DNA of 64,000 nt from Deltaproteobacteria bacterium (GCA_016219185.1 JACRBZ010000031.1:148665-212664), one strand, 5' to 3'. Shown: positions 23,348 to 33,217, counted from the first letter of the stretch. A program made the numbers and translations. Notes: generated by a model from the letters alone, not told the origin.

Positions 23348-25480
23348 GTGAATCAGAATACGTCTATGCCCTCTTTACTCCCCTACTTGGAACCTGACGA
23401 TGCCAAAATACGCATGGATATCATCGGCGCGCGGGCAGCTACCACGGAATCCATTCCAAAGCGCTTTCCCTTTCGGATATTAAATGAGTCCTCTCCTCTC
23501 ACCCGGCTCCTGCGCGCGGAAATCCTCACCGATGCCGGCAGCCTGGTGCAACCGGTTTTCCTTCTGGTTCAAAAAGATACGTATCACTACCAGCCAGGCG
23601 AGTTGTGGCCGCTAACCAATTTGGACGTTGAAGCTTGCTGGCAGCAGGCATATTCTTTTTTTTCTCTTGCGGAATCCGGAAAAACACCAATAAGCGCCAT
23701 CGGCCATGACGTGATCCGGCTGGGAGAGGCGACAACAAGCAGCGGCAGCCGGAACGCTTTCCAATCTCTCTTTTTCTGCGTCCACCGGCGTGTATTTTTC
23801 CACCCGCCCTGCCCCGGTTGCGGTCAAAATCTTTTCCTCTGCAAAGACGACGCGCTGTTACTGTCTCAAGGGCTCAGCACTTACAGCGCATCCTTGCGCC
23901 GATTCCTGTACTGCCCGTCATGCCCGCCGGCAATGGAGGGTAACGGCTTTTACGTTCTTTCCCTCGGGGCCGCCGATTCCGGAGGGGTTCGGGACAGCGG
24001 CGGCTTAATCGCGGCATGGCGGTATCTTCTGGCGAGCGGCCTTGCACCCGTCGGGTTTCCGTGTCTCAACTGCCCGGAACGCGACAAATGTTACGGACCG
24101 GAGAATCTTGCGGCAGTACGGATCATCCCCTTCGGGTTTTATCCGTTCCACATGCTGGTATTTAAGGCCATGACGATCCGCGCCGCCGATTTCCTTCCGC
24201 TTGTATCCGGTGCGGGCATGGATGATATGGAAAACCGCTTGCTGGAAAAAAATGAACCGGAAAGGCTTTCTGAAATAGCGGGATTAAGGCGGGCGGTCGC
24301 GGAAAGGGACCTTTTTCTTTTCGAGGGAACGGCAAAACACTTTCTTGAAATCCTGTATCTCAAGCTTTCCTTTTTAAGCGAAATAACGGAATTGATCCGG
24401 ACCGGGCCGCCGCCGCTCGACATCGATGCGGCCCTGGATTGCCTGTGGGTAAAAATTCCCGTCCCGGGCAGCTTTCTGCCCGGACTCTGGAGTTTCAGGG
24501 CCGGATACCTGGACATCGGGCTCACCCGCAAGGCTGCATTGGGCCGTGCCGGAGCACACCGGGCACAAATCAGCTATTTTCTGGGGCTTGTCTGGTTTTA
24601 TGTCCTGCTGACCAATACGTCTCAGCCTGCCGCCGCCGTCATTGCCGAACTATCGGCGATTCTCGAAAAAAATCATGAAAGAGATACGGATTTAAAAAGC
24701 ACTCCGCTATTTGCACCGGAAAATATTTTCTGGAACCCGGCGGCTCATCGCCTGAAGGCATTTCCCATGGCGTGGAAAGACCTGTGGGAAAAAACGCTGG
24801 AATTGGCCTGGACCTTATTGACAACCGATCGGCCGGAAGCCGTGTGGTCTTCAGATAAATTCCGGCAGGATCTCTCGGCCATCCGGCAAGAGATAAAAAA
24901 ACGGCTCTTTGCCGAAGGCGGAACGCCGGCAATCGCAGAAACCAATGTGTCTGATGACCAGGCCATACATAAGATCCTCACCGGCATCATCGGGAAATGG
25001 CAAACCGCCATGAATCCTTCTCATGCGGTGACACCCGTATCCAAAGACATCAAGGCGGAAACGACGCTTCTCACCCGCGCAAAAACTGAAGAAACCCTTT
25101 GGGATGCCGAAACGACCATTCAAACCGGAAACCATGTCCAGGAAGCCGTTCCGGACGCGGAAACGATTGTTTTAACCGGGGACAAGGCCCGGGAAACCCT
25201 TCAGGTAACGGTTACGGTTACAAAAGACAAGTTGGAAGAGGATCTTGAAAAAACGGTTGTTATCTCCAAAATAAAGACGGGGGCGGCACCTGTCGGAACT
25301 CATGATCCGCCTCGGGAGAAAATCGGGGATGAGCCTTGTGAAACCATCATCCTTTCCGGTAAAACAGCCGGCAAACCATTTGTTCCTCCGGCTTTTGAAC
25401 CGAAAGTGAAACACCCCGGAACAGGTGATGAAGACGATATTTTATCCGAAACCATTATTTTGCGCCCTCCGCAAAAATAA
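23348..25480 (+). CDS. T6SS-associated Cys-rich protein with repeated Glu-Thr tail motifs
   Basis: The 710-residue protein starts at GTG 23348 and is the first gene of the T6SS cluster. No family is recognised. Residues about 155-250 contain cysteine pairs typical of a zinc ribbon (CPGCGQNLFLC, YCPSCPP, CLNCPERDKCYGP). The C-terminal 150 residues are low complexity and repeat a Glu-Thr-hydrophobic motif: ETTIQTG, ETIVLTG, KTVVIS, ETIILSG, ETIILRPP. Such threonines resemble phosphothreonine sites read by FHA domains. The window encodes a Ser/Thr kinase, a PP2C phosphatase and two FHA proteins, so a scaffold role in T6SS phospho-signalling is plausible. It is cytoplasmic (no TM or signal). Confidence 0.6.
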   Translation: MNQNTSMPSLLPYLEPDDAKIRMDIIGARAATTESIPKRFPFRILNESSPLTRLLRAEILTDAGSLVQPVFLLVQKDTYHYQPGELWPLTNLDVEACWQQAYSFFSLAESGKTPISAIGHDVIRLGEATTSSGSRNAFQSLFFCVHRRVFFHPPCPGCGQNLFLCKDDALLLSQGLSTYSASLRRFLYCPSCPPAMEGNGFYVLSLGAADSGGVRDSGGLIAAWRYLLASGLAPVGFPCLNCPERDKCYGPENLAAVRIIPFGFYPFHMLVFKAMTIRAADFLPLVSGAGMDDMENRLLEKNEPERLSEIAGLRRAVAERDLFLFEGTAKHFLEILYLKLSFLSEITELIRTGPPPLDIDAALDCLWVKIPVPGSFLPGLWSFRAGYLDIGLTRKAALGRAGAHRAQISYFLGLVWFYVLLTNTSQPAAAVIAELSAILEKNHERDTDLKSTPLFAPENIFWNPAAHRLKAFPMAWKDLWEKTLELAWTLLTTDRPEAVWSSDKFRQDLSAIRQEIKKRLFAEGGTPAIAETNVSDDQAIHKILTGIIGKWQTAMNPSHAVTPVSKDIKAETTLLTRAKTEETLWDAETTIQTGNHVQEAVPDAETIVLTGDKARETLQVTVTVTKDKLEEDLEKTVVISKIKTGAAPVGTHDPPREKIGDEPCETIILSGKTAGKPFVPPAFEPKVKHPGTGDEDDILSETIILRPPQK

Positions 25481-25497
25481 GGACAAGGCGAATCATC

Positions 25498-26223
25498 ATG
25501 GCTGATGCGGCAACTTATGACAAACTTGCCCATGAAATACGGCGGATATACGGATCCAACCCGGCACAAGCCGAATCCGCCATTGAAACGTTTTTAGCTG
25601 AACGGCTGGCAGGGCTTTCGGAAAATGGAAAAAAATCGTTTTTGACCTCTCTGGCATCCCGATTTGCGTCGCAGATGCCTGATTCGATACCGGAAGCCGG
25701 CACGGAAGAGGCGGTCTTCAACGGGATTTTCTCCCTGCTGCTTGGAAGGGAGGTATCAAATGAAAGTCTGTCCGCGCCGGAAATCATGGGGCAGCTTTCA
25801 GAATCACTGAACACCATATTCGCCAGCCTGAACCGACTGGTACAGAACATCAATGCCACGCTCCTTGGCGCCCCCCCCGGTGAACAGACAATTCGCCATG
25901 TCATCGGCAGCCGACTGGAAGGTCAGGAGCCGCAGGTATCCCTCGAGGAGTATCTGGGCCGCATTGATAAGGCTTTTTTTATTTCCCACCAGGCATTCAA
26001 ACAGGCCGCCCATACCCTTGTGTTAAAAATGCTGAGCGAGATGGATCCGGAAAAAATAGCCGCCGGAGCCGGCCAGGGTCTTAAATTCGGACCGCTTAAG
26101 AAGGCGGAATACTTCGGTATTTATGAAACCAAATTTTCAACTTTAAAGAAATGGTTTGAATCGGGCCGTTTCATGGAGGACTTACTCAGAGAGTTCGAAA
26201 ATAATTGCCATCTTAACCGTTAA
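25498..26223 (+). CDS. T6SS-associated protein, possibly a stand-alone TagH C-terminal-type domain
   Basis: This 241-residue, mostly helical soluble protein lies between the Cys-rich protein and tssJ, 17 bases after the former, with ACAAGG upstream. Residues about 75-240 (EIMGQLSESLNTIFASLNRL, FFISHQAFKQAAHTLVLKML, then LKFGPLKKAEYFGIYETKFS ending LLREFENNC) loosely resemble the helical C-terminal domain that follows the FHA domain in T6SS TagH/ImpI proteins. If so, the FHA part is encoded elsewhere, perhaps by the double-FHA gene at 51.6-52.6 kb. The similarity is by eye only; treat the function as unknown. Confidence 0.5.
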   Translation: MADAATYDKLAHEIRRIYGSNPAQAESAIETFLAERLAGLSENGKKSFLTSLASRFASQMPDSIPEAGTEEAVFNGIFSLLLGREVSNESLSAPEIMGQLSESLNTIFASLNRLVQNINATLLGAPPGEQTIRHVIGSRLEGQEPQVSLEEYLGRIDKAFFISHQAFKQAAHTLVLKMLSEMDPEKIAAGAGQGLKFGPLKKAEYFGIYETKFSTLKKWFESGRFMEDLLREFENNCHLNR

Positions 26224-26233
26224 GGAGGAAAAA

Positions 26234-26773
26234 TTGAACAAATCAATTGTGACCACGGCCGTATTGATTGGTTTTCTCACGATTCTTTCCTGCGCCTCCG
26301 CACCCGTGCTTCCGCCGGAATGGCGATATGAAAAGGAAGCCATCAGGCTTACCCTCCAGGCCGACCCGCGGCTCAATCTTTACAACAACACGCCCCACAC
26401 CCTTCAACTTTGTTTTTACCAGCTAAAAGACCCGAACGGATTCAACCAGCTCACCGAAACCGAGGAAGGGCTTTATAAGCTTCTGGAAGGCAGCATGTTT
26501 GATGCCAGCGTTGCCAATTTCAAGCGTCTGAACATGAGCCCGGGCCAGAGCACGCCCTTCATCATGGATCGCGCGGAAGGCGCCAGGTTTATCGGGATCG
26601 CGGCCGGATATGCCACCATCCAAAAGGACCGCATCACCAGACTCATCAACATCCCGGTAATCACTGTTGAGGAAGGCAGCGGGTTCAAGAAACAAAAGGT
26701 TTCCAGGCCGGAAATGATCAATCTGAAATTACGGCTCGGCCCCCAACAGATCGAAGACATCAAGGGGGAATAA
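26234..26773 (+). CDS. tssJ: T6SS outer-membrane lipoprotein TssJ
   Basis: The start is TTG 26234, five bases after a perfect AAGGAGG, giving 179 residues. The longest frame from 26156 would lie inside the preceding gene. The N-terminus is a lipoprotein signal ending in LTILSC, with Cys20 as the lipidation site. The mature part is a small beta-sandwich: IRLTLQADPRLNLYNNTPHT, LQLCFYQLKDPNGF, then NIPVITVE near the end. TssJ anchors the TssLM membrane complex to the outer membrane by binding TssM. Gene order tssJ-tssK-tssL-tssM is canonical. Confidence 0.85.
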   Translation: MNKSIVTTAVLIGFLTILSCASAPVLPPEWRYEKEAIRLTLQADPRLNLYNNTPHTLQLCFYQLKDPNGFNQLTETEEGLYKLLEGSMFDASVANFKRLNMSPGQSTPFIMDRAEGARFIGIAAGYATIQKDRITRLINIPVITVEEGSGFKKQKVSRPEMINLKLRLGPQQIEDIKGE

Positions 26774-26777
26774 GGGC

Positions 26778-28163
26778 ATGGAAAGACCACTGTTCTGGCA
26801 CCAGGGATTGTTTTTACAGCCTCAGCATTTCCAACTGGAAGGCCTTCACACCCGATCTCTGCTTGCCCCCTTCCATGATTTTTTAGCCCCCCACTTCTGG
26901 GGTGTGGGGGATATGAGCATTCAAAAAGCGGCCCTGGGGAACCGCTCTTTTACGCTGCTGAAGGGAGCGTTTCTCTTTCCGGACACAGCGCATGTCGTAT
27001 TTCCCGGAAACGCGCTTGTTGAAGCCCGCTCCTTTGAAGCGGACTGGGTGGAAGGCGGCAGATCCTTCACCGTATGGGTCGGTATTCGAAAATGGAACCC
27101 GACCGGCGAGAATGTGACCGTTTTACCCGCCCTCGACAGCCTCTCCGGTGTCACGACGCGGTTCGTAACACCAGCCGACCCGCAGGACGCCCCGGATTTG
27201 CACCAGTCCGGTCCAACGGCCCAGGTAAAGCGACTTCATTATTTGCTGAAGCTCTTCTGGGAAACCGAGATCGACCAACTGGGGGATTACGTGTTGATCC
27301 CCATCTCCCGCTTGATCCGTACCGGTGAAGAGATAATCGTCTCCCCGGAATACATCCCCCCCTGCCTCACCCTCGCCAGTGATGCGGTACTTCTGAAACT
27401 CGTGAAGGAAATTCGGGATGAAATCTCCGCCAGATCCCGCCAGCTCGAATCCTATAAAAAAGATCGGGGTATCCACACCGCTGAATTCGGGGCTCGGGAC
27501 ATGGTGTATCTTCTGGCCTTGAGGTCCCTGAACCGGTATGTACCGCTTCTTCACCATTTCACGGAATCCAGGCAGGTCCATCCCTGGGCCGCATACGGTG
27601 TTTTGCGGCAGCTCATCGGCGAGCTTTCTTCCTTTTCGCTGCAGGTCACCGCCACGGGAGAAGTATCAGACGGCTCGGCACCGCTTTGCGGATATGACCA
27701 TCGACGCCTCGGGGAGTGCTTCACCGGCGCTCACGATCTGATCATTCGACTGCTCGATGAAATTACCGCCGGACCCGAATACATGATTCAACTGCTTTAT
27801 GACGGCACGTATTTCACGGCGGATCTAACCCCGGCCGTATTCGGGGGAGCAAATCGGTATTATCTGGTATTTGAAACCCAGGCAGATCCGCTGCCCCTGC
27901 TCCAGTCCCTGGAAACCGCCGGAAAACTCGGGGCCAGGGAAGCGTTGCCGCTTCTTATTGCCCGGGCCCTGCCCGGTATCCGCCTGGATCATCTCACGCT
28001 TCCGCCCCAGGAGTTGCCCCGCCGCGCCTTTTCCATATACTTCCAGTTGGATCACCACAGCGAGTTGTGGAGCCGTGTGGAAAAGGGAAAGAATCTGGCG
28101 CTTTATTGGGATGCGGCGCCTGAGGATCTCAAAGTTGAACTGATGGTTGTCGGGAGGTCTTAA
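26778..28163 (+). CDS. tssK: T6SS baseplate adaptor TssK
   Basis: The 461-residue protein carries the defining TssK N-terminus: PLFWHQGLFLQPQHFQLEG, followed by a beta-rich shell domain, a central helical bundle (LVKEIRDEISARSRQLESYK), and the C-terminal domain that contacts TssL/TssM. TssK trimers link the baseplate wedges (TssEFG) to the membrane complex. It starts 4 bases after the tssJ stop and ends 3 bases before tssL. Confidence 0.95.
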   Translation: MERPLFWHQGLFLQPQHFQLEGLHTRSLLAPFHDFLAPHFWGVGDMSIQKAALGNRSFTLLKGAFLFPDTAHVVFPGNALVEARSFEADWVEGGRSFTVWVGIRKWNPTGENVTVLPALDSLSGVTTRFVTPADPQDAPDLHQSGPTAQVKRLHYLLKLFWETEIDQLGDYVLIPISRLIRTGEEIIVSPEYIPPCLTLASDAVLLKLVKEIRDEISARSRQLESYKKDRGIHTAEFGARDMVYLLALRSLNRYVPLLHHFTESRQVHPWAAYGVLRQLIGELSSFSLQVTATGEVSDGSAPLCGYDHRRLGECFTGAHDLIIRLLDEITAGPEYMIQLLYDGTYFTADLTPAVFGGANRYYLVFETQADPLPLLQSLETAGKLGAREALPLLIARALPGIRLDHLTLPPQELPRRAFSIYFQLDHHSELWSRVEKGKNLALYWDAAPEDLKVELMVVGRS

Positions 28164-28166
28164 TTT

Positions 28167-28838
28167 ATGCGTCTAACGGATTGTTTCATGGAACTGATCG
28201 CCTATGTTGCCTATTTTCTGAAAACAGCATACGCCAAACAGCCGCCCCATACCCAGGTGAAGACTGAAATTGACTGGCTCATCGCATACACTCAGCGAAC
28301 CTGCGAAAAGAGCAATTTTTCCTCCGAGGATTACAGCCTGGCGCGATTTGCCGTATTTGCATGGATTGATGAGGCGATTTTAAACTCCGGATGGAACGAA
28401 AAAAACAAGTGGCAGGCGGAACAACTGCAGCGGGTGCACTATCAGACAACGGACGCGGGCGAGCTTTTCTTTGAGCGCCTGAACACCCTGGGGCTGCATC
28501 AGCGGGATGTGCGGGAAGTCTATTATCTGTGCCTGGCCATGGGATTTACCGGCCGTCACTGCCACCCTGGGGATGAATTTCTCCTGGATCAGCTCAAAAG
28601 CTCCAACCTGAAGCTGCTCAGCGGCAGCTCCGCCGGGCTTCCCTCGCTGGAGAGAAGCGAACTTTTCCCTGAAGCCTATGCAGCGGCATCCGGCGCGGTT
28701 TTGCCCCGAAAATCCGGATTTCCCCTATTCACTTTTCTCTGTATCGGTTTTCCGGTGGTTCTTTACTTGTTTTTCTTTGTCATTTACAAATTTGTATTGA
28801 GCAATATCGGCAACAACCTGTTTGCAACGGTGCTGTAA
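28167..28838 (+). CDS. tssL: T6SS inner-membrane protein TssL (DotU family, short form)
   Basis: In the 223 residues, a cytoplasmic helical DotU domain (DCFMELIAYVAYFLKTAY; FAVFAWIDEAILNSGWNE; FFERLNTLG; YYLCLAMGFTGRH) is followed by one C-terminal TM segment at about residues 187-210 (FLCIGFPVVLYLFFFVIYKF). There is no OmpA/peptidoglycan-binding extension, so cell-wall anchoring must come from another protein. The FHA-TM-transglycosylase downstream or a host factor could serve. The stop is immediately followed by the tssM start. Confidence 0.95.
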   Translation: MRLTDCFMELIAYVAYFLKTAYAKQPPHTQVKTEIDWLIAYTQRTCEKSNFSSEDYSLARFAVFAWIDEAILNSGWNEKNKWQAEQLQRVHYQTTDAGELFFERLNTLGLHQRDVREVYYLCLAMGFTGRHCHPGDEFLLDQLKSSNLKLLSGSSAGLPSLERSELFPEAYAAASGAVLPRKSGFPLFTFLCIGFPVVLYLFFFVIYKFVLSNIGNNLFATVL

Positions 28839-31800
28839 ATGAAACAGCTTTTTCTAAAGATCCTTAAAATATTATTGATTATCAGCGCAGGGATTCTCGG
28901 CCTGGCCCTGGTATTCAGCCTCGTGCTGTTTCTTGGCTGGCCCTGGTGGGCCGGGTTCTGTGTCCTCATCGGGCTTGCGGGCCTTGCCGTCGGCATCGTG
29001 TTTCTTAACAAACTTTTTCAGCACAGGCGGGAGAAGCATTTTGTCCAGCAGGTCATTCACCAGGAGGAGGCCCATGTTGCAACCCTGGCGGATAAGGACA
29101 AGGAGCGCTCGCAAGAGCTTCAAACGCGCTGGAAAGAGGCCATGGATGCGCTGCGCAACTCCCACCTGAAGAAAATGGGCAATCCGCTCTATGTCCTGCC
29201 CTGGTATCTGGTGATCGGTGAAAGCGGCTCCGGGAAAACAACGTCCATTAAAAGCGCCCGGCTCTCCTCGCCGTTTGCGGAAGTCAGCCGGACCTCCGGC
29301 ATCTCCGGCACCCGAAACTGTGACTGGTGGTTTTTCGAGCAGGCCATTATCATTGACACGGCCGGCAGATACGCCATTCCGGTGGACGAAGGCCGCGACA
29401 AGGAGGAATGGCAAAAATTCCTCTCCCAACTGATTAAGTTTCGAAAGCGCGAGCCCTTAAACGGCCTGATCATCACCATCGCCACGGACAAGCTGCTTTC
29501 GGCCTCCCCCGAAATTCTTGAAGCGGACGGACGCAGTATCCGTCAACGGATGGATGAGCTGATGCGGGTATTGGGCGCCAGGTTTCCGGTTTATGTCCTT
29601 GTCACCAAGTGCGATCTCATCCAGGGCATGACCCAGTTTTGTGAACGATTGCCGGAAAAAGCCCTTGACCACGCCATGGGATTTTTGAATCATGACCTTA
29701 CCGCAAGCATCGCTTCCTTTCATGAGCGCGCCATGCACACCATGAGTGAACGGCTAAAGGACATCCGGCTTCAGCTTTTGCATCAGCCCGGCTTCGGGAA
29801 GCCCGACCCGGAGCTTCTGTTATTCCCGGAAGAGTTTGAGAAGCTGACCTCCGGTCTTCTCGCTTTTACCCGGGGCGCTTTCCAGGAAAATCCTTATCAG
29901 GAAACACCGATTTTAAGAGGCATGTTCTTCAGCAGCGGCCGTCAGGAGGGAAGCCCCTACTCCCATTTCCTCAAATCCGTCGGACTCATCGATGACAGGG
30001 ACGTGCTACCGGGAACAAGCAAGGGGATGTTTCTCTTTGATTTTTTCTCCAAGATTCTCCCCGGTGACCGGGGCTTGTTTGCACCGACCCTTCGGGCCGT
30101 CCAATGGAGCCGGCTCACCCGGAACCTGGGGCTTACGGCATGGGTTGCCATTGCCATTGCCCTGTGCGGGCTCTTAAGTTTTTCCTTTATCAAGAACCTA
30201 CGAATCCTCAAAGACTTTTCGCGCGAGTTTGCCTCTCCTCCGGCGCTTCAGGGGGAAATAGGTCCGGATGTCGTTCTCATGGACCGCTTCAGGGAGACGA
30301 TTCTCCAAATGGAAGCCCGGAACCGAAGCTGGTGGATACCCCGGTTCGGCCTTAATGAAAGCCAGGAGGTGGAAACCCGCATCAAGGAAGTCTACTGCAA
30401 GCAGTTCGAGGGAAATGTCCTGGGTTCCTATGACAAGCGGATGGCGGAGAGGATGACCGGTTTTACCGTTTCAACTCCGGATCAGGCCCTTGGCCAACAT
30501 CTGGCGCATCTGATCCGGCGTGTCAACCTGCTGAGGGGTCGGTTGAACGGCGAGGATCTATCCATGCTCCAGGCGCGGCCGCAGCCGGGATACGCCACTT
30601 TTTCCCCTGATGAGAGCCATCCGTTGATGCCGGAACTCCAGGGCCGTTTGGAGCACCTCTACCAGTTCGACCTTATCTGGCGAAAAGACCCCGGTCGGGT
30701 CAACCAGGAAATCGCCTACCTTCAGACCTGGATCAAGCAGCTCCTGGCGATGAAGCAAAACGATCTATCCTGCCTGATTGCCATGGTCAACGCGGACCCG
30801 TCCCTCACCGGCGTCACGCTGGCTGACTTCTGGGGCGGCGTTCCCGCCCGGAAGGAAGTTGCCATACCGCCGGCTTACACGCTGAAGGGCAAGGAAGCGA
30901 TCGACGTTTACATCAAAGAGATGGAAACAGCGATAACCGACCCTCTTGTCATCGCCGGCGCGAAACAGGAATTTCGCAAAAGCTATAAAAAAAGTTATCT
31001 GGATGCCTGGGAAGCTTTCGGTGCCCAGGTGCCGAGCGGAATTCAGCGGCTTGCCGGAAAAACGGATTGGCACAAGGTCATCGATCGTATCGCCATTGGT
31101 CAGGACCCTTATTTTTCATTTCTGTCGCGGCTGAAAAATGAGATCGCACCGTTTACCGAAAATACGGATCGCGGCTGGGTCGGACTGGTCAATAATTTTG
31201 ATACGGCTAAGCAGGATGCCGCCGGACAGGATGTCCTGCCGAAGGCCGGACTCTTGTCTCAGGCCGCGGAAAAGGGGAAAAATATTTTTTCCCAGGTGGA
31301 AAAAACCACCGGTAAGCCTGATGCCGCCAAAATGATCGAATCCCGGCTGGAAGCTGCGGCAGCCCTGAAAAACTACCAGAAAGCCCTTTTCGAACTATCG
31401 AAAGCCGCGGTCTCCAGAAAAGAAGCCTATGAGATCGCCGCAAAAGCCTTTGCAGAGGATTCGGCAAATCCGCCGTCACCGTTTATCACCGCGGACAAAT
31501 CGATTCGCGCGCTGCAAACCTTCTTCCAGAATGGCGCCGCGCCTTCAAAAATGTTCTGGGATCTGATATCCGGACCCCGTCAGTTGCTCTGGGACTTTGT
31601 ATGTCGGGAAACCGCCTGTTACCTCGATAAGCTCTGGGAGGAAAAAGTTCTGGTTGAAATCGAAGGGATAACCAGCCCCGAAGAGGTCAATGCACTCATT
31701 TTGGGCGAAAAAGGACCGGCCATGGACTTTCTGAAAGGGCCGGTTGCTCCCTTTATCGACCGGAACCTGAAAAGAGGTTTTTATGCCAGAAACGTAATGG

Positions 31801-32426
31801 AACGGGAAATCGCATTTAATCCGGATTTTCTTTCTTATTTCACCAGGGGAACCAAGGATGTCAGAGCGGCCCAGGCCGAAAAGGCGATGGCCGCCAGACA
31901 GGGCTCGCCGGCACCCGAGGCGCCTTCCCAGTTCAGCCAGAGCGTTACGATCAAAGGGATGCCGACTGACGTCAATCCGGATGCCGCCACCCGGCCCCAT
32001 GCCACGCATCTGGAACTTCAGTGCACGGATAAGTCCACGCATCTCATCAATCTGAACTACCCGATACGAAAAATTTTTGATTGGTCTGCCCAGACCTGCG
32101 GCGACGTGGTGTTCACCATCGAGATCGGCACAATGGTGCTGACGAAAAAATACAACGGAAATTGGGGGTTCCCCATGTTTCTCAGCGATATCGGCAGCGG
32201 CACGAAACGCTGGTATCCAAAGGACTTCCCGGAATTCGAGGCAGCCCTGAAACGCGAAAACATTCAATACATTCAGGTCAACTTCCAGATCGAGGGACAA
32301 GAGCCGGTCATCGCATTTTACAAGAAAACCCTTATGGCACAGAAAGCCGCAAAAGGACTTTCTTCCCCCAAAGCATCGGACATACCGAAAGTGCCAAGGA
32401 ATGCAGCCATATGCTGGGATCAATGA
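28839..32426 (+). CDS. tssM: T6SS inner-membrane protein TssM (IcmF family)
   Basis: The 1195-residue IcmF protein has two N-terminal TM segments (about 5-50) and a cytoplasmic NTPase-like domain with an intact Walker A (GESGSGKTTSI, near residue 128), then DTAGRY and VTKCDL GTPase-like motifs. A third TM segment lies near residues 435-455 (LTAWVAIAIALCGLLSFSFI). The large periplasmic part ends in a beta-domain (ELQCTDKSTHLINLNYPIRK; FPMFLSDIGSGTKRWYPKDF) that contacts TssJ. It forms the channel with TssL. Its TGA overlaps ATGs used by tagF. Confidence 0.96.
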   Translation: MKQLFLKILKILLIISAGILGLALVFSLVLFLGWPWWAGFCVLIGLAGLAVGIVFLNKLFQHRREKHFVQQVIHQEEAHVATLADKDKERSQELQTRWKEAMDALRNSHLKKMGNPLYVLPWYLVIGESGSGKTTSIKSARLSSPFAEVSRTSGISGTRNCDWWFFEQAIIIDTAGRYAIPVDEGRDKEEWQKFLSQLIKFRKREPLNGLIITIATDKLLSASPEILEADGRSIRQRMDELMRVLGARFPVYVLVTKCDLIQGMTQFCERLPEKALDHAMGFLNHDLTASIASFHERAMHTMSERLKDIRLQLLHQPGFGKPDPELLLFPEEFEKLTSGLLAFTRGAFQENPYQETPILRGMFFSSGRQEGSPYSHFLKSVGLIDDRDVLPGTSKGMFLFDFFSKILPGDRGLFAPTLRAVQWSRLTRNLGLTAWVAIAIALCGLLSFSFIKNLRILKDFSREFASPPALQGEIGPDVVLMDRFRETILQMEARNRSWWIPRFGLNESQEVETRIKEVYCKQFEGNVLGSYDKRMAERMTGFTVSTPDQALGQHLAHLIRRVNLLRGRLNGEDLSMLQARPQPGYATFSPDESHPLMPELQGRLEHLYQFDLIWRKDPGRVNQEIAYLQTWIKQLLAMKQNDLSCLIAMVNADPSLTGVTLADFWGGVPARKEVAIPPAYTLKGKEAIDVYIKEMETAITDPLVIAGAKQEFRKSYKKSYLDAWEAFGAQVPSGIQRLAGKTDWHKVIDRIAIGQDPYFSFLSRLKNEIAPFTENTDRGWVGLVNNFDTAKQDAAGQDVLPKAGLLSQAAEKGKNIFSQVEKTTGKPDAAKMIESRLEAAAALKNYQKALFELSKAAVSRKEAYEIAAKAFAEDSANPPSPFITADKSIRALQTFFQNGAAPSKMFWDLISGPRQLLWDFVCRETACYLDKLWEEKVLVEIEGITSPEEVNALILGEKGPAMDFLKGPVAPFIDRNLKRGFYARNVMEREIAFNPDFLSYFTRGTKDVRAAQAEKAMAARQGSPAPEAPSQFSQSVTIKGMPTDVNPDAATRPHATHLELQCTDKSTHLINLNYPIRKIFDWSAQTCGDVVFTIEIGTMVLTKKYNGNWGFPMFLSDIGSGTKRWYPKDFPEFEAALKRENIQYIQVNFQIEGQEPVIAFYKKTLMAQKAAKGLSSPKASDIPKVPRNAAICWDQ

Positions 32427-33175
32427 AATCCGCGCCTGCCTGGAAATGGGTTGCTTTCGGCAAACACCCCGTGGCCGGGGATTATTTTAATGCAGGCCCG
32501 GATGATCCGTTCTTTCAGGCCTTTTCGGGATGGGTTGAAAACGGTTATCGCCGGCTGAGTTCCGGGCGAAAGGATTTCACGAACCTTTATTCCTGGCGGT
32601 TTTGGGCAAGGGGCCATCAAAAGGATGCGCTGATGTGCGGCGTGGGGCGAGACAGCTTCGACACCATCGGCCGCCCCTATCCCCTGGTGATCATGGGCAC
32701 GGGGCTCCTGCCGGACTGGCAGCGGCATTTATCGTTGTTACCGTTCGCCCTGGAAAAGGCCTGGATCCGGATGGAATACCTGGCGACGAAACGCTATATC
32801 GACTTTCCCCAACTTGAAACCGATGTCCGAAGGCTTCCCGTACCCGCGGCACAGTGGCCCGAGCTTCAAAATGAAGAACAGCGGCGCCTGGAATCATGGC
32901 ATCCGGCCAGTAATTCGCAAAAGGAAAAGATACGGCAAATGGTTGATGATCATGTCGATGAACCGGAATTTCTGGCTTTGCTTGATGGCAATGCCTGCCC
33001 GGACCCCATCACGGCAGCCGGACTCTGGCATGCCGCGCTGATGGATCAGGATGGCATCGTGCCGAATGCGGTTTTTCTTGGCGGCATTCCAAGCGTCACC
33101 TATCTTGCGGTTTTTCGGCGCCCCCTGATGGTACAAGATTTCATCCGGTTATGGTCTGCCGGATTTCAGCCGTAA
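32411..33175 (+). CDS. tagF: T6SS-associated protein TagF
   Basis: The product is 254 residues from ATG 32411 (AAGGA 9 bases upstream). ATG 32423, which forms an ATGA overlap with the tssM stop, is an equally reasonable start; the frame open from 32081 lies inside tssM and is rejected. The N-terminal motif WKWVAFGKHPVAGDYFNAG matches the TagF pattern (GKLPxxGDF), followed by WRFWARGHQKDALMCGVGRD, then FDTIGRPYPLVIMG. In Pseudomonas TagF represses T6SS assembly post-translationally. There it can be fused to the phosphatase PppA; here the phosphatase gene lies 20 kb away. Confidence 0.88.
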   Translation: MLGSMKSAPAWKWVAFGKHPVAGDYFNAGPDDPFFQAFSGWVENGYRRLSSGRKDFTNLYSWRFWARGHQKDALMCGVGRDSFDTIGRPYPLVIMGTGLLPDWQRHLSLLPFALEKAWIRMEYLATKRYIDFPQLETDVRRLPVPAAQWPELQNEEQRRLESWHPASNSQKEKIRQMVDDHVDEPEFLALLDGNACPDPITAAGLWHAALMDQDGIVPNAVFLGGIPSVTYLAVFRRPLMVQDFIRLWSAGFQP

Positions 33176-33217
33176 GACCTGAATTCATTCATGATTGCAG
33201 CAGAGAGGGCTCTTCAC

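Noticed and set aside
32081..32410. N-terminal extension of tagF
   Set aside because: It overlaps the tssM coding region in another frame; TagF homology starts at about 32411.
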